From positions 69,424,200-69,488,199 of the forward strand of contig CM061065.1 in assembly GCA_030762895.1 (NCBI GenBank): a DNA stretch of 64,000 nt, written 5' to 3'. The notes under the pieces were generated by a model. It saw only the letters and a program-made list of their open reading frames with translations. It had not been told where the DNA came from and did not search any database. This document shows, in pieces, positions 1-9,687 of this stretch. The stretch comes from Sophora flavescens. Its lineage: Eukaryota > Streptophyta > Magnoliopsida > Fabales > Fabaceae. Numbering within the stretch: position 1 is the first letter of the stretch; each line of letters begins with the position of its first letter. A program made the translations under genes and the position numbers.

Positions 1-228
1 CATCGGATTTATATACTGGATAAAGACTTTATTGTCCGAACGGAATCTACTTATGTTGCAGGTTTTAAGAACTTAAACCACAAAGGAACTTATAAACAAG
101 GACGATTGATTAGAAGGCAGATGAAACTTGTCGAATACAATTACTCAATCTCCCATATTAAAGGAGATAAATATGTTCTTGCAAATATACTATCAAGAGA
201 ATGTAGCAACAAACAGCTGAAGCAATAA
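1..228 (+). pseudogene. caulimovirid polymerase, RNase H C-terminal fragment
   Basis: Frame 1 is open from the window edge to a TAA at 226-228 (75 codons). It reads as the end of a pararetrovirus reverse transcriptase/RNase H polyprotein: a Gly-Arg-Leu-Ile-Arg-Arg-Gln block (about residues 36-42) followed by the His-Ile-Lys-Gly-Asp motif and a terminal Leu-Ser-Arg-Glu. In the family the last motif normally reads Ala-Asp-x-Leu-(Ser/Thr)-Arg and the Asp is a metal-binding residue. Here that position is Asn (codon AAT), which would be expected to abolish RNase H activity. Upstream protease and RT lie outside the window. The family call is strong; the exact genus is not determined. Confidence 0.85.
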
Positions 229-397
229 AAAAGCAGATTCAACTCCAAAAAATACTAGAGAAACAAAAAGTAATGGAATTGGACCTGATCAAAGCAAATA
301 TTGAAGTATTAGAATACAAGCAAAGGGAGAATCTCCAGAAGAAGATACTCTGAAGGAAATAAAACAACAGGTACAAGAAAATACTAAAGAAAAATGA

Positions 398-1476
398 TAC
401 ACTATTTTTAATGGACCATTTCCATGTATCTATGATGATTGGCATAAAGCAGCCCCTCATTGCATTGGACTTTCCGGAGTCTACCACAAAGGATTTAAGA
501 CAAAAGAAGAAGCTGAAAAAGCTTTGAAGGATCATCAAGAAAATACTCTGAAAAGAAATCAAGAAGAACAAAGCAAGGGCAAAGAAGTCTATCTTGGCCC
601 AAGAACTTTTTCTGAAACAATAAAGACTCCATCAGAACCAAAGACTTCATTGAGGATACTCGGAAGAATTCCTTCTTCTATTGACGATTATCAAATTACT
701 TCCAGAAAAGACCATGAACTCCAAATCCAATTTTCAAAAGAAAAATTTCATGAAAATATAAAAAGACTAACCAATTGGTCTGAAAAAGAAAAGATTAATT
801 GTTTTTATATGGTAAACCGAAATATTTTCGGGGCTAAAGCCATAATTACTTCGGGAGCATCATCAATACTTGCATTTAATATGTTCCAATTTGGACTTAT
901 AGAATGTCTTTACTTAAACAAAGACTTAGCCTGTTCCCATATAACTTGAAAGAAGCCATCCAGAATTACAAAAGAAATGTTGCAAAAGACAGGACCATCC
1001 TTTTGAAGTTCTACTCAACTTATCCAGACTTCGCTACTAAGCAACCACCAAAGAACTTAATCTTTATTGGGGTAAGCAATAATAGCTTCTCCATGAGAGA
1101 TGAACCAACTGGTGAAGACTATGATGAAGAAAAGATTACTACGATCTTAGCCAATCAACTAGCGAGCATTTTCCCTCAGTGTCAAATTATTGGGAAAGAT
1201 TCCTTCTTCAAAGCCCTCTATAAAGGACCACATACTTTGCTTCTAAGCAAGACAAGTGGAAAGCTGATTAGAGAAAAACACTTGGCGCTACTGACAAACT
1301 TCGAACTACCCTTTTACACGCTCCAAGGACTATCCATGAATTATCAGCCAGCTGTCCTCGATTTACTTTGCTCAATGATAAAAGAAAACGGAAATCATGC
1401 ATGTGAAAGATGCGTGGCAAAAAAGGACTGTCGGCAGGAGGATAAAGACTCGGACGAGGCAATAATAGAAGAATGA
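398..1476 (+). pseudogene. viroplasmin / translational transactivator (ORF VI-like), frameshifted
   Basis: The reading frame opened at 398 starts with the caulimovirid viroplasmin fold (FNGPFPCIYDDWHKA, then a GVYHKGFKT block). In the family this domain forms inclusion bodies, and the protein drives reinitiation on the polycistronic RNA. An in-frame TGA at 395-397 sits immediately before the domain, cutting off any upstream start. The frame runs to 949; near 925 coding switches frame and continues to the TGA at 1474-1476. The C-terminal part has a short Cys cluster (about 1400-1435). At roughly 360 residues it is on the short side for the family. The two breaks make it a pseudogene. It lies between the polymerase tail and the 35S-like promoter, as ORF VI does in related viruses. 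Confidence 0.8.
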
Positions 1477-1493
1477 CGTAAGCACTTACGTCA
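1474..1493. promoter_or_regulatory. as-1-like palindromic enhancer element
   Basis: TGACGTAAGCACTTACGTCA: two inverted 9-base TGACGTAAG arms around CA. The TGACG core is the TGA-bZIP binding site of the CaMV 35S as-1 element. It overlaps the stop codon of the viroplasmin ORF (TGA, 1474-1476) and lies about 80 bases upstream of a TATA box, the expected place for a pararetrovirus enhancer. Confidence 0.75.
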
Positions 1494-1572
1494 TCATGTG
1501 AATTATTGAAAGGTTGATTGATGGACTAAAATAATGTAAGGACTTTTGTGTAAATTACCTAGCACCCTTAGG

Positions 1573-1581
1573 CTATAAATA
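1573..1581 (+). promoter_or_regulatory. TATA box of the 35S-like promoter
   Basis: CTATAAATA follows the as-1-like palindrome. Transcription would begin near 1605, and 1605-1874 would be the leader, containing only short ORFs before the movement protein. This is the large intergenic region of the viral genome. Confidence 0.7.
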
Positions 1582-1919
1582 AGTCCTCTTATGCTGAGGC
1601 AAAGCAGATCGGAGCATCTCATCCTTTGAAGGTTTTCTCCTAGGGAGAACAATACTAGCTTCATATCTGCTAGTCGAATCCTTGAGAGTGGATTCATTAG
1701 GTTCTATGTATTTCTCAATACTTCTCATCAATAAATTATACCTTCACTATTAAAGAATTTTTCTCCAACTACTTTGCTTCAAGAACTACGTCACTTATCA
1801 TCTCAACTTGACTAAACGGAAGCAGCAGTGGATCGAATAATTCAAAAAGAATTTCAAAGAAATACAAATCAGGTATGACTTATCAATCTTCAACCTTCAA
1901 TTTATATTATAAATTAGTT

Positions 1920-2845
1920 ATGTCTGAAATAGAAAGAGAAAAAATTGATAACACTGATATAGAACATATACAAATCACTGAAGAAGATGGAAACTATGAA
2001 GGAAGTATTCTGATAGATCCAAAATTATTCCAAAAAATACAAAAAGAAGATTTAAATTTAGCAAAAGATGCGAATATGAAAAAACTTGGAGGAATAATGA
2101 AAAGAATAAATCAGAAAGAAAATATCATATACTATGGAAAGATAGTTAATGAAACTCCAATAGATATATCAGAAGCACAAGGAAATACTTGTATGCAATT
2201 ATTGAATAAAAACAAACTAATCGATCTAAAAAGAAGTTTGAAAAAGGAAGCACATAGAAGAAAGATAGGTTATATTCATATAGGAGCCATACAGGTTTTA
2301 ATTAAGGCAACCTTTCAGGAAGGAATAAATTCACCCATAGAATTAGTATTAAAGGATGATAGAATAACATACCCGAAAGACAAAATATTAGGAGTGATTG
2401 AAGGAAATTTAGCTTATGTTAAATTAAAATTTGAGATACACCCAAATATTGGTATACCATTAGACACCCAGAGACTAGATCAATCATTAACCATGGAACA
2501 TAGATTCTTAAGAAATAACTTAATGAGATATGGAGATAAAATCTTCTCAATTACTTATTGTGTTAATTATGCATTAACAAATTATCACCATAGTATTACT
2601 TTAGAAACAATGACAGAATAGACATACCAAGACTTTTTGAAGAAATAGGAAAAATTTACTACCCTAAAAGAAACGAGCTAACTGAATTAGGACTATCCAT
2701 AAGAAATCCAAAAACATTAAGTTTTAAACAAATTCCAAAACCAATTACTTTTCCTGAAACGGAAAGCACTAAGGAAGACGAAAATATAAATAAGCTATCA
2801 AACCAAGTAAGATATTTAGCACAATATTTAAGAAATAGGATATGA
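1920..2845 (+). pseudogene. 30K-superfamily movement protein, one frameshift
   Basis: The frame is open from an ATG at 1875, but the ATG at 1920 (MSEIEREKID) is the likelier start by context. Around residues 105-190 there is a conserved caulimovirid movement-protein core: RRKIGYIHIGAIQVLIKATF, then a GVIEGNLAYVKLKFEIHPNI strand pair. Such proteins widen plasmodesmata for virion or nucleic-acid passage. The frame ends at 2621, but homologous-looking coding resumes in another frame at about 2620 and runs to TGA 2843-2845, so a single frameshift removed the C-terminal ~75 residues. The TGA overlaps the next ATG (ATGA at 2842-2845), typical of the compact viral layout. Confidence 0.8.
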
Positions 2846-3480
2846 ATAAAGGAAGGGAATTAATAAATAATTATGAAGAATCTCATAGTAAAATAAAGCA
2901 GGATAAAAGGAATATGAAAGAATTTATGAACATCTATGATCATTATCTTAAAAAGATATAGAAGACAGAAATCGAAAACAAATGGAAAAATATATTATAG
3001 AAAAAGAAAAGGAACTTATTAATCTAAAAACTAAAAAAGAAAAATATAAAAGACAAATAATAGAAAAAATAGAAAAAATATAAAAATTGGTATCAAGAAA
3101 ATCTAAACCAACATCATCTAAATATTTTAGGATAACAGCACCACCTTTTGAAGATAATAATAACGAATAAACAATAGAAATATACTCTGAATTTGATGAT
3201 CAAACATAAAAAGAAATAATAAGCGTGTTAGTAATGAACTTACCTATCGATTGTAAACAATTAATAATTGAAAAAATAAAAGCCCAGTATAGACAAGAAG
3301 ACTATTACTTAGCAATTATATCATTAGATATATAATGGAATTACATGGAAGAAATAGGTTTGGCCTTGAATATGATATACCATCTGATTCTGACATATAT
3401 GAAGAATATGATTTATTAGATGATTAAATGAAAAACTATTTCCTAAACTATCTTGTAGAGATTGTAACGATTAAGAAGGT
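2842..3480 (+). pseudogene. degraded second viral ORF, Lys/Glu-rich coiled-coil type
   Basis: It starts at the ATG overlapping the movement-protein stop. The first frame stops at TAG 2959-2961. A second frame then carries a Lys/Glu/Ile-rich segment with heptad-like spacing, interrupted by several TAA codons. A further segment near 3225-3325 reads as a helical domain. The function is not recognised. Position between movement protein and primer site matches small accessory ORFs of soymovirus-like genomes, by inference. Many of the stops are TAA at places where CAA or GAA would keep the frame open. Confidence 0.5.
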
Positions 3481-3490
3481 GGTACCATTT

Positions 3491-3503
3491 TGGTATCAGA
3501 GCT
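3491..3503 (+). other. primer-binding site for initiator tRNA-Met
   Basis: TGGTATCAGAGCT is complementary to the 3' end of plant initiator tRNA-Met, the standard minus-strand primer of caulimovirids and many copia elements. Here it lies inside viral coding sequence with no LTR next to it, supporting the pararetrovirus reading. Confidence 0.8.
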
Positions 3504-3511
3504 AATTACTA

Positions 3512-3736
3512 ATGAATTCTCAGAATATAGAAAAATTTGTACACAAATTAAGTATGCTAGACCTAACAAATCAATATGAACTAAAAAGACTAGTACAAGA
3601 ATTAAAAGCTGAAGTCACCGATACATGTAACAAACATATGGAATATCACTGTGAGTACTGTGATTGTAAAGAATATGATAGAAAAATAGATTTAATAAAA
3701 ATCATAATTAATAAGTTAAATTTATGGACAGAATAA
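3512..3736 (+). CDS. small viral ORF, 74 aa, unknown function
   Basis: An intact ORF beginning nine bases after the primer-binding site. The protein has a helical N-terminus (LDLTNQYELKRLVQELKAEV) and a Cys/His cluster (Cys-x5-His-x3-His-Cys-x2-Cys-x-Cys) that could bind a metal. Its position resembles a small ORF next to the primer site in soymoviruses; I do not recognise a function. It is the only viral ORF here without a visible break, although its length gives little statistical weight. Confidence 0.45.
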   Translation: MNSQNIEKFVHKLSMLDLTNQYELKRLVQELKAEVTDTCNKHMEYHCEYCDCKEYDRKIDLIKIIINKLNLWTE

Positions 3737-3786
3737 CAACAATCATAGATCCAACGGCTAACAATATATACGCCACTGTAGCATAG
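3724..3786 (+). pseudogene. start of the next viral ORF, cut short
   Basis: A 20-codon frame starting ATGGACAGAATAACA overlaps the end of the 74-aa ORF, a spacing typical of caulimovirids. It stops at TAG 3784-3786, and viral-looking sequence ends there, so it is probably the stub of the following viral gene. Confidence 0.35.
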
Positions 3787-3926
3787 CAGGTGTCGTATTA
3801 TTGTCAAAAATCATTTTCAATTAGCACGACTGATAAATTTACCCATCTCGTAATTTACCCATCATGATATATGAACACTTTAATATACTAGAAAATCACG
3901 TCGTAGAAGATGGATGGGTAAAATTG

Positions 3927-4050
3927 TGTTAGAATAATTGGGCCTAACTCCACTCTAAAAGCTAGTTCATAGAGGGAGGGATGCCCAAGTTACTATAAAT
4001 GGTTATAGGCTCATATACTTAACCAGTGTGAGACTTACACACTTAATACA
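3927..4050 (-). repeat. TRIM 3' LTR
   Basis: Starts TGTTAGAATAATTGGG on the plus strand and ends ACTTAATACA. It contains ACTATAAATGG, a possible TATA region read from either strand. Nearly identical to the repeat at 4145-4267. Confidence 0.85.
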
Positions 4051-4144
4051 CCCCCCTCACGTCCAGGACCGGACATCTGGAGCGTGAAGTTTGCAGGACT
4101 GGACATCTGCGGGTGGCCCAACATCGTGGGAGGCTCTGATACCG

Positions 4145-4267
4145 TGTTAGAATAATTGGGCCTAACTCCACTCTAAAAGCTAGCTCATAGAGGGAGGGAT
4201 GCCCAAGTTATTATAAATGGTTATAGGCTCATATACTCAAACAATGTAGGACTTACACACTTAAATA
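4145..4267 (-). repeat. TRIM 5' LTR
   Basis: Direct repeat of 3927-4050. The differences are scattered substitutions and one-base shifts at the far end. It directly abuts the minus-strand tRNA-Met primer site. Confidence 0.85.
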
Positions 4268-4272
4268 AATTG

Positions 4273-5218
4273 TAATTGTCAAATCACTTCAACATGTTCT
4301 CTTTCCATTCTCTTTGCATCCTAGTGAAGAAAGCTTTCATGGTGGGCTCTGTATGCTTTTTTTCCCCCCTTTCTTCCATGTTTTCTCTTCATCCAAATAA
4401 GTGAAAATGTCAAAATCAACTTCTTTTTGATCATTTTCTCTAGAAACAAGCATAGCATTAACCCCCATTTCGCCGGAATCTGGAGCTTGGAGGTGTTGAT
4501 GGCGTGGAAGACGGGGTGCTCCTTGAAGATGTCGTCGGTACAACAACTACCTAGGCTACTTCCACTAGTTCCACTTCCTCATGCCAATACTGGTGCAAAG
4601 AGTTCGCAAATTCATAAGTTCTCGGTGGCCACCACCCACCAGAACATGCTCACAAGAAAGAGCGTCAACAGCTCAACTGTGCCTAATTACAGGCCACCAG
4701 AAACATCGTCGTCTAGTTCGTGTGGAACCCCATCATCTCCGTATTCACCCCTCCGCCACACCTGTTTCCTTCGTCGTCGGGCACCGTCGACATCTCTGCG
4801 GCCACATCCTCCTAACTGAGTGATTGTACGTGCCTCCACGTGCTGCGCCTCCCCCATCCACTGGTTTCAGTGGTACATCTGATACATCCTAATAAGCTGC
4901 AGTTGTCGCACCCATAGAGAAACACATATTTTTTTTGTTCCCATTATCACAAATACTTCTTGCGGTGGTGGTGGCAGATGACATGAAACATGTCTCCGCG
5001 GGATCTTGGTGTTGCAAGCATAGTCCCATTGTTGCGTCTCCATATCGAATCTACCACGCCGCGCCGCAACACCAGTGGTTACTCTCCCCACCAACAAATA
5101 ACTTGATTTGTATGAATGTTGAGTAGTAGATCAAGACGGGAAGGAGGAGCAGATCAACTGATCAAGACACGGATACCTATTGGGTCAACTGTTGGTGGTG
5201 GAAGAAGGGCAAAGTGAC
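4273..5218. other. unassigned GC-richer stretch
   Basis: Nothing I recognise. 4430-4820 has higher GC content and short ORFs on both strands, but no frame shows a known domain or a long uninterrupted reading. It could be a decayed gene fragment or the interior of an old transposon. Confidence 0.3.
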
Positions 5219-5255
5219 GGGGGTTGGGGTTGGGGTTGGGGTGGGGGCGGTGGGA
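5219..5255 (+). repeat. G-rich tract, telomere-like / G-quadruplex candidate
   Basis: Three GGGGTT units are followed by GGGGTGGGGGCGGTGGG. Four or more G-runs of at least three, with short loops, meet the usual G-quadruplex pattern. The unit differs from the plant telomere repeat (TTTAGGG). Confidence 0.6.
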
Positions 5256-5402
5256 AAAAAGGGGTAAAATAGGATTTTTCAAAATAAAAGAAATTTAAAA
5301 AATAAAAATAAAATACATTTCAACCTGCTATATTGAGTGACATTTGGGGTACATGGATGAGGCACTTCTTAAGGTGCTTCATGCGAGACTGCACGATTTT
5401 AT

Positions 5403-5430
5403 GGTGAGGTACCTAAATAGGTACCTCACC
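5403..5430. repeat. perfect 13-bp inverted repeat
   Basis: Arms GGTGAGGTACCTA and TAGGTACCTCACC are separated by AA. A looser inverted pair (ATGAGGCACTTC...GGTGCTTCAT) lies about 45 bases upstream. It is probably the terminus of a small inverted-repeat element, but I found no partner end. Confidence 0.6.
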
Positions 5431-5445
5431 CATGTACCGCCACCA

Positions 5446-6494
5446 TGAAATAGACAACTATAAACATGAGAATGGGGGTTGAATTGTGTTTATCAGACTT
5501 TAAAAGAAAGTTATAAACTTTTCGCACACAGAAGCTAGGGACAGACAAGTGATTTCACAAAGCACAGACAAGTGACTTGTCTAGTTAGTTTTCAACAGAA
5601 AAACACACACTCTTGCAAGATTAAAAACTTGTTTGATATTCACACTTAATCCCCTTTAGCTATAAAACAAATAATATAATCAAAGCAACTAAAAAGTTAA
5701 GGATAGAGAGATAGACACAGCCGATTATCTTAGTTCACCCCTTAACAACTAGGGCTACGTCTAGTCCTTGGCAGCACCAAGTTTCTTTCACTATAACTGA
5801 TCATGTTACAGATTCCAAGTATTCTTTACGCACCTAGCTGCTTAAGGCTCCAAGACAAGTATTGTTTTCTCACCTAGCCTTTTCAGGCTCACTCAAGTTT
5901 GTTTGAGAAAAGATTATAATGAATACAATTTGCAAGTCTTTCACTAAAACTCAGATGAGTGAATTAAATGTGAAGGTTAGAAAGACTGCGTAATAACTTC
6001 AAATGATTGAAGAATACAGATTGAAAGAATGAAGGAATAAATACGCAGAGTAATGGCTCTTTAATGATGTGTTTCTTCATTTCAATGGCTTCTGTATTTA
6101 TAGGCTTCAATCATATTAAATCCATTAGAGACATTCCTTCAGATTTTGGCTTTGAGCTGAACTCCATTAAATGTAATAGAGTCGTTTTGGGCAGCCATTT
6201 AATGCTTAGGAATGTTGGTTGTACAATAACAAGGATGAGCAATGATTTATGCTTTGTATAGTAGCCAAATCAGAGTTGTGCAGGTTGCTTTTGTTCTTTG
6301 CGGAGCACATTTCCCTTTTTGTACAACTCCCAGTTGTACTAGGGAATAAAGCATATTGGAAGCACTCCTTTTCTGAGTTCCTTGGTTGCTTTGAGTGTTT
6401 GACCTTCTGACTTTCTTGATTCTCATTAGAGAGAGCTTTAGTAACTTCTTCTTGAGGAGACAACTCCTAAAAGTTCCTTTATCCTTGTGTGTTC
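5446..6494 (-). repeat. copia-type LTR, 5'-truncated by E1 insertion
   Basis: Read on the minus strand it ends with CACAATTCAACCCCCATTCT and a terminal ...GTCTATTTCA, like the C-rich LTR end of the copia LTR at 21694-23225. Internal words also correspond: a 'GACTAGACGTAGC' box and a 'GGTGAAC' box. A TATA-like CTATAAATAC lies at the complement of about 6093-6102. The LTR stops exactly where E1 begins (6495), so E1 probably inserted into it. The other half is not found. Confidence 0.6.
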
Positions 6495-7798
6495 TGTTGA
6501 TGAATTGGAAAGTGTACCAAATCGCAACAAGTAATAAAGTGAAAGTAGAGTATCGTTCCCAATGAGGATTGAGATTAAGTATCAATGTAGCTTAGGCACT
6601 TGACATTTGAACCAATGAATTTCATGTTTACAAAAGAGTAAATGAGTTTTTGTATTTAGAATTGTCACAACAATGAATGAAACAATCAATTGAAGAATGA
6701 AATCAATATAGGTACAAGCGGTTAGGTATCGGAATCATCCAATTTTCACCTAATGTAAATTTATTCAATCCTAACTTCAATTCATTCCATTCAATTGGCA
6801 TTCAAGTCACTAACCTAGATTTATCCCCAATTCCTTAGGTGATAAACATTTTGTACCAATTAAGAACCCTAATTCCTTAGGTAATTCAAGAATTAGCACA
6901 AACATTAAGCATAAGATTCATAAGAATGTATTGCAACAGATTTCTATTCCTAGAATCAACATCACAATAGTAATTAACTTCATATCCAATCCAATAACCA
7001 AATTTCTAATTGTGAAATTAAATCTAACATCAATTCAAGGTTGATCAATCCAAGAGAAGCATTAAGCATAGAAGTTATTACTCAAATTGAATGAAATAGA
7101 ATTGAAATCATAAATCAAACTCAATTACATCAAATTTCAAATTGAAATCATCCTAAGCTAACCTAAAAGATCTAGCAACTCATAGTAAAAAAAAGAAGAG
7201 AAGAAGAAAATTGAGTAGGAATGAGTGGAGGAAGCCATTGAAGCTCCAATTCTTGTTCACAAGCTTGAATCTTCAAGGAAGTAGAGAGAAAGTGATGTTC
7301 CTATGTGAGAAAAGTGTAAAAATGAGCCAAAGATCCCTCCAAATCTTTTCAAATGCGCTTTTATACTGATTCCATGCGCCGCCTGATCTTTGAGCGCCCC
7401 TGACCGGGGTTGGACGCTGGCTTCTGCGCAAAATGCACTTTGCTGTTAGAACTGGCGCTGAGCGCCCAAGTCCTAGCGCTGAACGCTAGCCTGGCTGCTC
7501 TCTGTCTGTGCTGAGCGCCCAAAGGCTGCGCTGAGCGCCCAAATGCTACTGCAACTTCTGTTTTCTGTTTCTTTCAGAGCCGAGTGCCCGTTTCTTGAGT
7601 TGAGCGCTGGACCTTCACTCCTACACATTTTCAACATATTTTGAGTGTATTTTTCTCACAAATTAAGTCTCTAAAGATCAAAACTTTATATCAATGAATG
7701 TGTACATTTTCTTATCACTTTTCTTACAAATCCTAAGATTATTCACAACTTATTTCTATTTGGATTTACAAATTAACATCTATTGCATATTCATCACA
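6495..7798 (-). repeat. E1 3' LTR (1304 bp)
   Basis: Bounded by TGTTGATGAATTGG and CATATTCATCACA on the plus strand. 7376-7612 carries an array of GC-rich words of the type GCGCTGAGCGCCCAA that stands out in an AT-rich LTR. The polypurine tract follows immediately. Confidence 0.85.
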
Positions 7799-9623
7799 AC
7801 CCCAAACTTAGTGATTTTGCTTGTCCTCAAGAAAAAAATTAGATTCACATAAGGGTTTGAGAAATGGATTTTCATGTCCAATTCTCTTGTGAAGCACATT
7901 ACTCATGCAAGACTTCAACTTCCTAGCACTTTTGCAAAAATGCACAAGCATCACACAATCAAGCATTAATTCCAATTGATCACATGCTTCATGTTTTAAG
8001 ACAATCAATCATACCACAAAATCAGCTACATTGATTGCACAAGAAAATCCCTTGCAACCTTTCTATCAAGTGTTTCACCCATCCTCACTTGGGTGTTATT
8101 TGCTCTCAATTCGAATCACTATGCACTCCCCAATCCTAATCTTGACAAGATGCTAAGAACACATATCACACATGTCAATGCAACACATATCATGAGGTCT
8201 TTCATTTGGATGTAATAGGGCTAAGGTGGGGGTGGATAAAACCAAGGATATAGGCTAAACTACCTTGACTTCAAGGAATGTGGACTCTTGGAGCTTCCTT
8301 TGCTTAGCTAGTTCACAAGCACATAAGCACACAATTTGTGCTATTTCCCCCTTTTTTTTATTTACAACTCTTTTTTTTTTTCTTTTGTTGCTTCTTTTGC
8401 TTTCTTTTTGTTTCATTCTCTTTTCATTCTTTTCTTTTTCATCACTTCTATTTTACCTTTTTATCGACTTTTGTATGCTTTCTTTGTACATTTTCCTCTT
8501 TTTGGCTTTTTCTTTTTTTTTCTTTCATTCACACTTTGTTTTTGTTTTCTTTTCAATTTTTTTTCATAGCAGGCATCTTTAGTGGCCTACTCACACCCCA
8601 AACTTAATTTGCTTGCTTGTCCCTAAGAAAGAGAACAACCCCAAACTTAAGTCCAAACATTCCTCTAAGCCAAAATAGTAGGACAACATTGTTTTTTTCG
8701 ATTTTTGGCTTATAATGTGCTATCATGTCAAGAAAAGTAAGCCAAGGCTCAATTGGGGTTAACAATGGTAAATGTTAGGATAGCAATTATGTCCCTGAGT
8801 TTAAACAAGGAATTATTGCCTCAATCATATACGCATATGCAAAAACATTGCAAAAGTGACACGCATCAAGGCAAGAAAAAGTGAGAACATGCAAGTGATG
8901 GACAATCACACATGAAAAAATTTAAGTCATCTGGATTATGTACCAGAGTGTTTGGGCTCAAAAGCTCCCCATTTAGGATCATGTGCAAGAGAAATCCATG
9001 CATCCAACATTGCACATTCATAGTGTGAGAGATTGTCAAAAACAAGTTACAAGGATTAACAGTCTCAATGAAATCATATGCTTAACTAGTACACAATGCA
9101 TGATGCCAGAAATTTCAGACAAGCAAAAGTTCCATGCTCACAAAAAAATCTATAAAAAAATCCATTCAAAACACAAGTTTGTACAAAATATGCAAGTTTG
9201 TGCAAATTATTCAACTAAGAGTTTTCAAGTAAAGAGGATTAAAAGTAAGAGTTAAGAGCACCCTCTTTCTTCTGCACATTGGATGAAGCATGTGCAAAAA
9301 AAAATTTCAAGGCCAACGCTCAGCGCTGGGAAACCGCGCTCAATGCCCACTATGCAGGTTTTTCTGCTGATTCTACTTTCTGTTTGCGCTCAGCGCTCAC
9401 ATTAGCGCCTGGTGCCTCCAGAGGGTCAATTTCACCATTTTCTTGTGTCATTTCTCCCCTTCCTTTGGTCCTTTTTCCTTAGATGTGTCTACACAACAAT
9501 TCAAAGTAATTACACCACATTACATGACCTATACATCAAGGAATCACTCAACAACTCAATGAACTACTTATTTTTTATGATAAGGCATAAGAGAAAAAAA
9601 AATGCACGAAGAGAAAAGAAATG
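7799..9623 (-). other. E1 3' non-coding module
   Basis: No coding sequence. In sense order: GC-rich words of the GCGCTGAGCG type (complement of 9311-9412), PPT-like copies at 8593 and 8638, a purine-rich tract (complement of the T-rich 8344-8570), a conserved box (8195-8217, plus strand AGGTCTTT...GTAAT), a small hairpin (7816-7833) and the polypurine tract at 7799-7810. The same order occurs in E2 and E3. ORFs across the T-rich tract are low-complexity shadows. Confidence 0.7.
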
Positions 9624-9641
9624 CTTGGGTTGCCTCCTAAG
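9624..9641 (-). other. E1 GGAGGCAACCC stem-loop after the coding region
   Basis: Sense strand CTTAGGAGGCAACCCAAG: six-base arms with one mismatch and an AGGCAA loop. The matching site in E3 (50010-50027) has perfect arms. Both lie just after the coding region and are preceded by GTCAAGCT. Confidence 0.65.
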
Positions 9642-9687
9642 TAACGCTGCTTTAACGTCACTAGCTTGACGCCTGATTATTTTATGC

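Larger units (their letters stand above)
1..3790 (+). mobile_element. endogenous caulimovirid (plant pararetrovirus) fragment
   Basis: A block of decayed virus-derived sequence in the order RNase H tail, viroplasmin/transactivator, 35S-like promoter, movement protein, a degraded ORF, tRNA-Met primer-binding site, small ORF. This is a linear slice of a circular Caulimoviridae genome. Having the movement protein directly after the large intergenic promoter, and the primer site well downstream of it, recalls soymoviruses more than CaMV; that placement is an inference. Every larger ORF carries frameshifts or stop codons, so the copy is a genomic fossil. Its left end lies outside the window. The right limit is set where viral-looking coding sequence stops, near 3790. 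Confidence 0.85.
3927..4267 (-). mobile_element. TRIM: terminal-repeat retrotransposon in miniature
   Basis: Two ~123-base direct repeats (3927-4050 and 4145-4267) enclose 94 bases. On the minus strand the 5' LTR is followed by a tRNA-Met primer site (GGTATCAGAGCC, complement of 4132-4143), and the polypurine tract is the complement of CCCCCC at 4051-4056, abutting the 3' LTR. The insertion is flanked by AATTG (3922-3926 and 4268-4272). It has no coding capacity; such elements depend on the enzymes of autonomous copia relatives. It sits just beyond the end of the viral fossil. Confidence 0.88.

Noticed and set aside
239..571. 110-aa minus-strand Phe/Ser-rich ORF
   Set aside because: Complement of the viroplasmin region and an A-rich stretch; a shadow.
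4427..4823. 130-aa and 80-aa ORFs in a GC-richer segment
   Set aside because: Two frames overlap, composition is Ser/Pro/Arg-rich and neither shows a domain; chance ORFs are likely at this GC content.
6064..6585. Several 65-112-aa ORFs
   Set aside because: Inside the copia LTR at 5446-6494 and the start of the E1 LTR; no domain, on both strands.
8265..8607. Overlapping Phe/Ser/Leu-rich ORFs (up to 105 aa) on the plus strand
   Set aside because: They translate a T-rich tract in the E1 3' non-coding region. Same for 11909-12121 in E2 and 48680-48929 in E3; low complexity in all frames.
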